Part shown: one piece after another, positions 6,178 to 13,643 of the stretch
Layout of the letters: the number at the start of each line of letters is the position of its first letter
How positions within the stretch are numbered: position 1 is the stretch's first letter
NCBI GenBank assembly: GCA_025351785.1
Contig: JANXVF010000006.1
Span: 1-39,214 of the forward strand
Origin: Flavobacterium sp.
Lineage (GTDB): Bacteria > Bacteroidota > Bacteroidia > Flavobacteriales > Flavobacteriaceae
Direction of reading: 5' to 3'
DNA: 39,214 nucleotides
The notes under the pieces: generated by a model
Told to the model about the DNA's origin: nothing
Database searches by the model: none
What the model saw: only the letters and a program-made list of their open reading frames with translations
Program-made: the position numbers and the translations under genes

Positions 6178-7764
6178 TTTTAATTTGAATCTCTGAATTT
6201 TTCCTGTTTCTGTTTTTGGTAATTCTTTTACAAAATGTATCGCTCTAGGATATTTATATGGTGTTGCTATTTGTTTGAACCAATGCTGTATAGATAATTT
6301 CATCTCATCATTTGCTTTATAATTATCTTTCAAGATTATATAAGCACAAACCAACATTCCACGTTCTTCATCGGGCAAACCTACAACGGCACATTCCAAA
6401 ATATCTTTGTGGGTTAAAAGTACACTTTCTACTTCAATCGCAGCAATATTATATCCAGAAGATATGATCATATCATCGCCACGAGCCACAAACCAAAAAT
6501 AGCCATCTTTATCTTGACGAAAAATATCGCCTGTGATGTTCCACCCTTTTTCAACATATTCACGTTGTTTCTCTTCACGATTTAGATATTTGCAACCTGT
6601 AATACCTCGAACAGCCAATCTTCCTGCTTCATTTTTTAGTAGTTCGTTTCCTTTGGAATCTATAATTTTAGCTTCATAGCCTGTAATAGCTTTTCCAGTA
6701 GCTCCAGGTTTCATATTTTTTTCATTAGATGAAATAAAAATATGTAGCATTTCGGTTGCTCCAATTCCGTCAATAATTTTCAAACCTGTTGCTTCATACC
6801 AATCTTGCCAAACTTTTAGCGGTAGCGTTTCACCAGCCGAAACGCATTTGCGTAAGCTAGAAATATCAAACTCATTGACTTTGGTTGTAATTATTCTCCA
6901 AGCAGTTGGCGCAGTAAAACAAATGGTGATTTTGTATTCTTGAATGGCTTTTAGAAGTAAATCAGGACTTGGTTTTTCTATTAAAAAAGTGGAAGCACCA
7001 AAATACATTGGAAATAAAACCAATCCGCCAAGACCAAAAGTAAAACCTAATGGTGGACTTCCTATAAAAATATCATTTTCAGTTGGTTGCAAAGCGTATT
7101 GTGGAAAGGCTTCGCAAATATTCAGAATATCTTTGTGATAATGAGCAGTCATTTTGGGTAAACCCGTTGTTCCAGAAGTAAATCCGATTAATGCAACTGA
7201 ATTGGCTTTAGAATGATAATTTTTGAAGTTTTTTGGTTTTGAAACCATTAATTTTTCTAAATCAGATTTTCGATAAAAACAGATTTTCTTTAAAAAATCT
7301 GACTTTACTAAATTCATTTCTTCAGCTAAATCGCTATCGCAAAAAGCATGAGAAATTTCGGCACAATCTATTATTGTTGTTACTTCTTTAGAGCGAAGTA
7401 AAGGCATTGTTGCAACTACAATTCCGCCTGCTTTTAAAACAGCAAACCAACACGCAACCATCATTGGATTATTGGCTGAGCGAATTAAAACTCGATTACC
7501 CGATTTTAAACCCAAATCATCAATCAAAACATGAGCTATTTGATTGGCTTTTTCATATAAGTCTTGATAAGTCCAAGTTTCTTCAAAAGTGCGAATACAA
7601 ATGTTGTTTTCATTTCCATTATCAATATGAAAATCTAATAATTGATGTACACAATTTAACATTTCTAGATGTTGAAATTGAGGCAAATCTATGAATGTAT
7701 AATCAGGTTGAAATTCCTGATTGGGCAAACTGTTTTGAGCAAAATTGTCTTGGTAGTGATTCAT
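6175..7764 (-). CDS. Aryl-CoA ligase (2-aminobenzoate/benzoate-CoA ligase type; salicylate or anthranilate likely)
   Basis: The 529-residue ANL-superfamily enzyme activates a carboxylate with ATP and then forms the CoA thioester. It shows the P-loop GFTSGTTGLPK (about 194-204), the GATE motif (about 339-342), the hinge region RGDDMIISSGYNI (about 428-440) and the catalytic Lys522 in PKTETGKIQR. Its N-terminal segment (DNFAQNSLPNQEFQPDYTF) resembles the start of 2-aminobenzoate-CoA ligases. It lies 2 nt from the KilA-N gene and follows the fused hydroxylase, which needs a 2-substituted benzoyl-CoA as substrate. I therefore infer salicylate (or anthranilate) as the acid; benzoate or another aromatic acid cannot be excluded from sequence. 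Its stop codon lies within the third repeat of the operator array. Confidence 0.85.
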   Translation of the reverse strand: MNHYQDNFAQNSLPNQEFQPDYTFIDLPQFQHLEMLNCVHQLLDFHIDNGNENNICIRTFEETWTYQDLYEKANQIAHVLIDDLGLKSGNRVLIRSANNPMMVACWFAVLKAGGIVVATMPLLRSKEVTTIIDCAEISHAFCDSDLAEEMNLVKSDFLKKICFYRKSDLEKLMVSKPKNFKNYHSKANSVALIGFTSGTTGLPKMTAHYHKDILNICEAFPQYALQPTENDIFIGSPPLGFTFGLGGLVLFPMYFGASTFLIEKPSPDLLLKAIQEYKITICFTAPTAWRIITTKVNEFDISSLRKCVSAGETLPLKVWQDWYEATGLKIIDGIGATEMLHIFISSNEKNMKPGATGKAITGYEAKIIDSKGNELLKNEAGRLAVRGITGCKYLNREEKQREYVEKGWNITGDIFRQDKDGYFWFVARGDDMIISSGYNIAAIEVESVLLTHKDILECAVVGLPDEERGMLVCAYIILKDNYKANDEMKLSIQHWFKQIATPYKYPRAIHFVKELPKTETGKIQRFKLK

Positions 7765-7766
7765 AA

Positions 7767-8597
7767 CTATTCTTTCAATTTTTGAATATTTACACTATTT
7801 GTAATTGAAGTCAACTGAACAATTGCGGTTCGATTTAATTTAATTAGGCGTTCGTTTTGTGGAAGTTTCATCCTAATAAATTCTGCATTTAAACTTTCTA
7901 TATTCGCTAAAACGAGTAATTGCTCTATTAATGCGTAATCTCTTATATTTCCTTCGAGGTTTTTATTTTCATCACGCCATTGTTTAGCTGTTTTTCCAAA
8001 TAATGCTACATTTAAAACGTCAGCTTCATTAGCATAAATATAATTAGACTGCTCTTTTGTAATGTTTTCAGGTATAATATGTGCTTTTATAGCATCAGTG
8101 TGAATACGATAATTGAGCTTTGATAATGTTCTGTTTAAATTCCATTCTAACGATAATCTGGTATTTTCGTCTTCTTTTAGTCGTTGAAATTCAGTAATTA
8201 AGTATAATTTAAATTCAGGAGAAATCCATGATGCAAATTCAAATGCGATGTCTTTATGGGCAAAAGTTCCACCATATCTTCCTGATTTAGATATGATTCC
8301 AATTGCATTTGTTTCTTCAATCCAACGCTGTGGAGATAGAACAAAGTAATTATTTCCAGCTTCATTTTTAAACCTCTCGAATTCGAGAGGTTTAAAATTG
8401 GAATTATTAATTTTTTCCCAAAGTCCAATAAATTCAATTGTACTTCGGTTTCTCATCCAATTGTTAATAACAGAAAACGGTTCTAAACTATTTCTATATC
8501 GTGCAATATCAGTAATAGAAATAAAATCATTATTTATATCGTTAATTATCGAAATTGAGGTTCCAAGTATTTCAATTTTTGATTTCTTATCTTTCAT
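7767..8597 (-). CDS. KilA-N domain protein embedded in the catabolic operon
   Basis: The 276-residue protein carries a KilA-N domain over about residues 15-140 (DFISITDIARY, FVLSPQRWIEETNAIGI, GRYGGTFAHKDIAFEFASWISPEF), a fold otherwise best known from phage and large DNA-virus proteins and thought to bind DNA. The C-terminal half is helical, with no motif I recognise. The spacing is remarkable: 1 nt after the fused hydroxylase stop and 2 nt before the CoA ligase start, so it must be translated with them. No other conventional regulator is visible in the operon apart from the SatD HTH, which makes a regulatory role possible. An acquired selfish or defence gene that landed without breaking the operon is the alternative. 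The gene contains a 32-bp perfect palindrome (8366-8397). The domain call is firm; the role is unknown. Confidence 0.8.
   Translation of the reverse strand: MKDKKSKIEILGTSISIINDINNDFISITDIARYRNSLEPFSVINNWMRNRSTIEFIGLWEKINNSNFKPLEFERFKNEAGNNYFVLSPQRWIEETNAIGIISKSGRYGGTFAHKDIAFEFASWISPEFKLYLITEFQRLKEDENTRLSLEWNLNRTLSKLNYRIHTDAIKAHIIPENITKEQSNYIYANEADVLNVALFGKTAKQWRDENKNLEGNIRDYALIEQLLVLANIESLNAEFIRMKLPQNERLIKLNRTAIVQLTSITNSVNIQKLKE
8366..8397. repeat. 32-bp perfect palindrome inside the KilA-N coding region
   Basis: The bases from 8366 to 8397 form a perfect inverted repeat with no loop, centred on GAATTC; the left half is TTTTAAACCTCTCGAA. It encodes NFKPLEFERFK in the KilA-N domain. Such a length of perfect symmetry is very unlikely by chance in a coding region, and its AACCTC/GAGGTT outer arms resemble the intergenic REP-like palindromes of this operon. 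Confidence 0.9.
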
Positions 8598-8598
8598 T

Positions 8599-10914
8599 TT
8601 ATTTCTTATTACTTTTCGGTTTCAACGCTTTCTTCATTCCTTCCGATTGTTTTCTTTCCGAATTTTTTAATGGATATAGATGAGAAATTCCCATTTTATA
8701 TTGATTTGGAATATCATTTGCCTGAAATTGTTCATAGGCTTGTGCATTTCTAACAAAATTCGCATCTAATAATAATGGTTTTCCAAGTGCAACCAAATCG
8801 GCTTTTCCGTTAAGAATAATAGTATTTATTTGGTCTATATCGGTAATATTTCCTGCTGTTATGGTTGGAATAGTTACCGTATTTCTAACAACATCCGAAA
8901 ATGGAACTTGCCACATTCTGCCTGTTTGAGGATTTTGATTGGCAACAGTATTTCCAGTTGAAACGTTGATAATATCTGCTCCAGCCTTTTTGAAAGCAAT
9001 TGCAATTGTGATTATGTCGTCTTCTGAAATTCCGTTTTCAATCCAATCGGTTGCGGAAATTCTTACCGACATAGGTTTTTCTTTTGGAAAAGCAGCTCGC
9101 ATTTCGTTGAAAACTCGTAATGGAAACTTCAATCGGTTTTCGATAATTCCTCCAAATTCATCTGTTCTGATATTTGTTAATGGCGATAAAAAAGAAGCCA
9201 ATAAAAACCCGTGATGTGCTTGTAATTCGATTAAATCAAAACCTGCCTTTTCTGAATTTATAGTTGCTTGAACGAATTGTGAAGTAACCAAATCCATATC
9301 GGCTATAGTCATTTCCTTTGGTGTTGCAGAATTTTTATTAAATGGAATAGCAGAAGCCGAAAGTAATTCCCATTCTTCTTCTTCAAATTTTTCTTCCCAA
9401 GGAATTTTCGCACAGCCTTTTCGCCCCGAATGACCTAACTGAATTCCGATTTTTGTTTGAGTGTTTTGATGAATAAAATTATTGATTTTTTTCCATTCAA
9501 TTATTTGATTTTCATAATAAATACCTGTACAACCTAAAGTAATACGTCCAGTTTCTGAAACGGCTGTCATTTCAGTTAAAATCAATCCTAATCCACCAAT
9601 TGCTCTTGATGTATAATGCTGAAAATGCCAATTGTTTACCAAACCATCTTTTGCCGAATATTGTCCCATGGACGACATTACAATTCGATTTTGAAATTCT
9701 AAATTGCGAAGTTTGAAAGGTGAAAAAGCTGCTAATTGATTAACGTTTTTCGTTCTATCAAAATCCATCGACTGCGCTCGGGAAGACAAATTAAACTCTT
9801 CCAAAACTTTATCAGTAAAAGAAGAATCACGCAATTTCAAGTTTTCAAAAGTAACTTTTTTAGAACGTGTCATACAACCTAACGCAAATTGATAAAACGG
9901 ATGTTGGTTGTTTCTATCCATGTTTTCAAACCAATCTAACGACACCAAAGCCGCATATTGAATCATTTCAACCGTATTTCGTCTGCTTTTATCATATTGT
10001 TGAAAAGCAGCCTGAATATCATTCTGATTTGCAATTACAGCATCGGATAAACCAATAGCAGAATCCATAGCAAGTTTTGTTCCAGAACCAATAGAATAAT
10101 GCGCTGTAGCTTTTGCATCTCCAAGTAAAACAATATTTTTATGATACCAATTTTCATTGGTAACATGCGGAAATTGACGCCAATGTGATTTATTTGAAAT
10201 TAACGAATGACCATCTAATTCTGCTTTAAAAATTTCAGCAATTTTTGCGATAGTATCTTCTTCATTAGTAACTTCAAAATTAAATTTTTGCCATGTTTCG
10301 TCTGAACATTCAAATATCCATGTACTCATTCCTTCTTGATATTGGTAGGAATGGGCAACGATAACACCATGTGGAGTTGTTCTAAAAAAATAAGTAAACG
10401 CATCTAATGGTTTTGTTGAACCTAGCCAAACGAATCTATTTTTCTTTAATTCGATTTTTGTTCCGAATTCTGTAGCAAATTTTGATCGAATTTGACTTCC
10501 TATTCCATCAGAAGCAACTACAATATCGTAATCTTGGTATTGATTTAAGTCGTCAATATTTTGTTCAAAATGTAAATTCACGCCTTCTTCTAAACAACGT
10601 TTTTGCAGTAGTTGTAATAATTTTTTTCTAGAACAACCACAAAAACCATTTCCTGCAATATTTACTGTTTGACCGTCGCGAGCAATTATAATATCATCCC
10701 AATATGAAAATTCACTTCTAATAAGTTCATAAGATTGCATATCTCGTTTCAAAAATTCGCCTAAAGTTTCGTCTGAAAAAACTACTCCAAAACCAAAACT
10801 TTCGCCATCTTTATTGCGTTCATAGATATCTATTTCACAATTTGGCAACGCTTTTTTAGTTAATATCGAAAAATATAATCCGCCTGGACCTCCACCAATA
10901 ACTGCTATTTTCAT
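8599..10914 (-). CDS. Bifunctional aryl-CoA hydroxylase/oxidoreductase (salicylyl-CoA 5-hydroxylase / aminobenzoyl-CoA monooxygenase type)
   Basis: The 771-residue protein is a natural fusion. The N-terminal ~385 residues are a class A flavin monooxygenase: FAD motif GGGPGG (7-12), VVASDGIGS and the GD motif VLLGDAKATAHYSIGSG. The C-terminal part, from about LAAFSPFKLRNLEFQNRIV, is an Old Yellow Enzyme barrel with ELQAHHGFLLASFLSP and RTDEFGG. This architecture is known in the 2-aminobenzoyl-CoA monooxygenase/reductase of Azoarcus evansii and in proteins annotated as salicylyl-CoA 5-hydroxylase/oxidoreductase; SdgC of Streptomyces WA46 covers the hydroxylase activity. With gentisate dioxygenase in the operon, hydroxylation of salicylyl-CoA to gentisyl-CoA is the best fit; anthraniloyl-CoA is the alternative. 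The C-terminal substrate is uncertain. Its stop is 1 nt from the KilA-N start. Palindrome 4 sits just upstream of its ATG. Confidence 0.88.
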   Translation of the reverse strand: MKIAVIGGGPGGLYFSILTKKALPNCEIDIYERNKDGESFGFGVVFSDETLGEFLKRDMQSYELIRSEFSYWDDIIIARDGQTVNIAGNGFCGCSRKKLLQLLQKRCLEEGVNLHFEQNIDDLNQYQDYDIVVASDGIGSQIRSKFATEFGTKIELKKNRFVWLGSTKPLDAFTYFFRTTPHGVIVAHSYQYQEGMSTWIFECSDETWQKFNFEVTNEEDTIAKIAEIFKAELDGHSLISNKSHWRQFPHVTNENWYHKNIVLLGDAKATAHYSIGSGTKLAMDSAIGLSDAVIANQNDIQAAFQQYDKSRRNTVEMIQYAALVSLDWFENMDRNNQHPFYQFALGCMTRSKKVTFENLKLRDSSFTDKVLEEFNLSSRAQSMDFDRTKNVNQLAAFSPFKLRNLEFQNRIVMSSMGQYSAKDGLVNNWHFQHYTSRAIGGLGLILTEMTAVSETGRITLGCTGIYYENQIIEWKKINNFIHQNTQTKIGIQLGHSGRKGCAKIPWEEKFEEEEWELLSASAIPFNKNSATPKEMTIADMDLVTSQFVQATINSEKAGFDLIELQAHHGFLLASFLSPLTNIRTDEFGGIIENRLKFPLRVFNEMRAAFPKEKPMSVRISATDWIENGISEDDIITIAIAFKKAGADIINVSTGNTVANQNPQTGRMWQVPFSDVVRNTVTIPTITAGNITDIDQINTIILNGKADLVALGKPLLLDANFVRNAQAYEQFQANDIPNQYKMGISHLYPLKNSERKQSEGMKKALKPKSNKK

Positions 10915-10930
10915 ATTTATTTACTTAATT

Positions 10931-10963
10931 AACCCTGTCAGAGTTTTAAACTCTGACAGGGTT
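10931..10963. repeat. REP-like palindrome 4, 16-bp perfect arms
   Basis: The arms AACCCTGTCAGAGTTT (10931-10946) and AAACTCTGACAGGGTT (10948-10963) are perfect reverse complements around one T. It fills most of the gap between the flavin reductase stop and the fused hydroxylase start, and shares the GTCAGAGTTT-type core with palindromes 1-3. It would form a strong hairpin in the operon mRNA. Confidence 0.9.
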
Positions 10964-10974
10964 TAAAAACAAAT

Positions 10975-11580
10975 TTAACTTCTTTTAATTGAGAATATTT
11001 CACCTATTTTACTGTAATTAGAACCTGCTAATCTAGAAATAGGTTTATAGGTTTCTAAATTTATTTTATAATTGTCAAGCAATATACTTTCGTCAAAATG
11101 CATCATTACTATTCGACCAATTATAATACAAGCGCCGCCGGTTTTATGGTTTTCGATAAAATAATGATGCACCATTTCACATTCAAAAGTTATTAGACTT
11201 TCTAAAACTCGCATTGGTTTTATAATAACAGATGGGATTTTAGAAACTCCTACTGTATCAAATTCATCAATATCTGCTGTAAATGCTTGAGCAGTAGCAT
11301 TCATTTTTTCAGCTAAATCTTCGGTAACCATATTAACCACAAATTGTCCATTTGCTAAAATATTATTTAATGTGTCTTTGTTAGTATCATTTCCTCTTAC
11401 AGTCGAAAACATTACATGTGGTGGATCATCACAAACAGCATTAAAATATGAAAATGGAGCTAAATTATGAATTCCTTTTAGGTCAACTGTCGAAATCCAA
11501 CCTATAGGCCTGGGTATTATTGCACCAGTCAATAATTTATATATTGTCTTTTGGTCTAATTGATCGGGGTTAAAATTCAT
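10975..11580 (-). CDS. Flavin reductase-like FMN-binding split-barrel protein
   Basis: The frame is open to a TTG at 11598, but ATG 11580 (MNFNPDQLDQKTIYKLL) is the natural start, giving 201 residues. The segment IIPRPIGWISTVDLKGIHNLAPFSYFNAVCDDPPHVMF is cut here only for description: the PRPIGW and NLAPFSYFN motifs are marks of the flavin reductase/DIM6-NTAB family, which binds FMN and uses NAD(P)H. It is the first gene of the catabolic operon. The fused hydroxylase should bind its own FAD and NAD(P)H and need no separate reductase. This protein may therefore keep another flavin enzyme reduced, or act as a small flavin-dependent enzyme in its own right. Confidence 0.8.
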   Translation of the reverse strand: MNFNPDQLDQKTIYKLLTGAIIPRPIGWISTVDLKGIHNLAPFSYFNAVCDDPPHVMFSTVRGNDTNKDTLNNILANGQFVVNMVTEDLAEKMNATAQAFTADIDEFDTVGVSKIPSVIIKPMRVLESLITFECEMVHHYFIENHKTGGACIIIGRIVMMHFDESILLDNYKINLETYKPISRLAGSNYSKIGEIFSIKRS

Positions 11581-11595
11581 TACTGTTGTTTCATA

Positions 11596-11685
11596 CAAAT
11601 TAAATCAAAAAAGAATAGTTACGATAACGATTTAGTAATTTTATTTTCCATTTTTTATGAATACACTTTTTTATAGCTATATTTA
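11596..11685. promoter_or_regulatory. Divergent control region, catabolic operon / acs
   Basis: The 126 nt between the two divergent genes hold only near-consensus boxes. TTAATTTG on the minus strand (11596-11603) would serve the operon and TATATTTA on the plus strand (11678-11685) would serve acs; each has one mismatch to TAnnTTTG. No TTG lies at the right distance for either. No clear operator palindrome was seen. Confidence 0.35.
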
Positions 11686-11706
11686 TGGTTCAATTATTTC
11701 ATAAAA

Positions 11707-13614
11707 ATGAGCTATTACAAAATTAAAAATTTAGAAAATTATTTTAAAATGTATAATAAATCGGTAAGAGAACCTCGAAAATTTTGGGGTAAAATAGCCG
11801 ATGAAAACTTTAGTTGGTATCAAAATTGGGAAAAGGTTTTTGAATTTGATACTGAAGAATCAAATTTTAAATGGTTTGTAGATGCAAAATTGAATATTAC
11901 AAAAAACTGTATTGACAGACATTTGTCTCGACGAGGTGAAAAAATAGCACTTTTATTTGAACCAAATAATCCAGATGAAAATTCGCAAAAAATATCTTAT
12001 AATGAACTTCATGAAAGAGTTTGCAAATTAGCAAATGTTCTTCGAGAACAAGGAATACAAAAAGGAGATCGAGTTTGCATTTACCTTCCGATGATTCCTG
12101 AACTTGCTGTTTCTGTTTTGGCTTGTGCTCGTATTGGCGCTATACATTCTGTAGTTTTTGCTGGATTTTCGGCTGCTGCTGTTTCTTCCCGAATTAATGA
12201 TTGCGAGTGCAAAATAGTTATAACATCGGATGGAGGTTTTCGTGGCAATAAAACAATTGACTTAAAGGGAATAATTGATGAGGCTTTAGAAAAATCGCCA
12301 ACTGTTGAAAAAGTTCTGGTTGTAAAAAGAACAAACTCTGAAATTAAAATGAAAAAAGGTAGAGATTTATGGATTCAACCCTTGTTAGAAAATGCGTCTT
12401 CAAATAATGTAGCAGAAATTATGGATTCCGAAGATCCGTTATTTATTTTATACACATCAGGATCTACAGGAAAGCCTAAGGGAATGGTACATACTACCGC
12501 AGGATATATGGTTCAGACAGCTTATTCATTTAAAAATATTTTTAATTATGAAGAGGATGATATTTATTGGTGTACTGCTGATATTGGCTGGATAACTGGG
12601 CATTCTTATATATTATACGGACCTCTTTTAAATGGAGCAACAACGGTCATTTTTGAGGGAATTCCGTCTTATCCCGATTTTTCTCGTTTTTGGGAAATTA
12701 TTGAAAAACACAAAGTAAGTCAATTTTATACAGCACCAACTGCCATTCGTGCTTTAGCAAAAGAAAGTCTAGATTATGTTCAAAAATTTCCGATGAAATC
12801 ATTAAAGGTTATTGGATCTGTAGGAGAGCCAATTAACGAAGAAGCTTGGCACTGGTATAATGATCATGTAGGCGGAAAAAGATGTCCTTTAGTAGACACT
12901 TGGTGGCAAACTGAAACAGGAAGTATAATGATATCTCCAATTCCTTTTGTTACTCCAACAAAACCTACTTATGCAACATTGCCATTGCCTGGAATACAGC
13001 CAGTTTTAATGGATGAGTTACGAAATGAAATTGAAGGGAATCAAGTAACAGGAAGTTTGTGTATCAAATTCCCATGGCCTAGCATGGCTCGAACCATTTG
13101 GGGAGATCACAATCGTTTTAAAGATACATATTTTAGTGCTTTTCCAGGAAAATATTTTACTGGCGATGGAGCTTTGCGTGACGAGGTGGGATATTATAGG
13201 ATTACAGGCAGAGTAGATGATATAATTATAGTTTCGGGTCACAATCTTGGTACTGCTCCAATAGAAGATTCAATTAACGAACATCCTGCTGTTGCCGAGA
13301 GTGCTATTGTAGGATTTCCGCATGGAATAAAAGGAAATGCTCTTTATGGATTTGTTATTTTAAAAGAAATTGGCGAATCTAGAAATCAAGAAAATTTAAA
13401 ACAAGAAATAAATCAATTAATTACAGATCAAATAGGACCTATAGCAAAGTTAGATAAAATTCAATTTGTGAGTGGTTTACCAAAAACACGTTCTGGAAAA
13501 ATTATGCGTAGAATTTTAAGAAAAATTGCAGAAGGTGACTTGTCAAATTTTGGAGATATTTCAACATTATTAAATCCAGAAATTGTTGAAGAAATTCAAT
13601 TAGGTAAAATGTAA
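11707..13614 (+). CDS. acs: Acetyl-CoA synthetase (AMP-forming)
   Basis: The 635-residue enzyme has the standard Acs length and motifs: P-loop YTSGSTGKPKGM (about 249-260), the acetate-pocket segment DTWWQTETGSI with its specificity tryptophan, the SGHNLGTAPIED hinge and PKTRSGKIMRRI with Lys598, the lysine whose acetylation inactivates the family. It makes acetyl-CoA from acetate, ATP and CoA in the cytoplasm. The second Trp and the overall length favour acetate over propionate. It is divergent from the aromatic operon; acetate scavenging could complement ring catabolism, but a direct link is not shown. A convergent gene follows after 29 nt. Confidence 0.92.
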   Translation: MSYYKIKNLENYFKMYNKSVREPRKFWGKIADENFSWYQNWEKVFEFDTEESNFKWFVDAKLNITKNCIDRHLSRRGEKIALLFEPNNPDENSQKISYNELHERVCKLANVLREQGIQKGDRVCIYLPMIPELAVSVLACARIGAIHSVVFAGFSAAAVSSRINDCECKIVITSDGGFRGNKTIDLKGIIDEALEKSPTVEKVLVVKRTNSEIKMKKGRDLWIQPLLENASSNNVAEIMDSEDPLFILYTSGSTGKPKGMVHTTAGYMVQTAYSFKNIFNYEEDDIYWCTADIGWITGHSYILYGPLLNGATTVIFEGIPSYPDFSRFWEIIEKHKVSQFYTAPTAIRALAKESLDYVQKFPMKSLKVIGSVGEPINEEAWHWYNDHVGGKRCPLVDTWWQTETGSIMISPIPFVTPTKPTYATLPLPGIQPVLMDELRNEIEGNQVTGSLCIKFPWPSMARTIWGDHNRFKDTYFSAFPGKYFTGDGALRDEVGYYRITGRVDDIIIVSGHNLGTAPIEDSINEHPAVAESAIVGFPHGIKGNALYGFVILKEIGESRNQENLKQEINQLITDQIGPIAKLDKIQFVSGLPKTRSGKIMRRILRKIAEGDLSNFGDISTLLNPEIVEEIQLGKM

Positions 13615-13615
13615 T

Positions 13616-13633
13616 TAATTATGAGGATAATTA
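13616..13633. terminator. Weak terminator-like hairpin between convergent genes
   Basis: TAATTAT (13616-13622) and ATAATTA (13627-13633) pair around GAGG directly after the acs stop. The stem is AT-only and no clean T-run follows on either strand, so termination here is only a possibility. Confidence 0.3.
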
Positions 13634-13643
13634 TTCAAAAAAA

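Noticed and set aside
7407..7694. Plus-strand frame of 95 codons
   Set aside because: It is antisense to the CoA ligase; low-complexity composition and no promoter.
8198..8437. Small frame inside KilA-N
   Set aside because: It overlaps the KilA-N frame on the same strand and has no independent support.
7767..8597. KilA-N gene as a prophage remnant
   Set aside because: No phage structural or replication genes are nearby and the gene is tightly spaced in an operon.
11707..13614. acs as a pathway-specific aryl-CoA ligase
   Set aside because: Length, acetate-pocket tryptophan and motifs are those of acetyl-CoA synthetase, and a separate aryl-CoA ligase exists in the operon.
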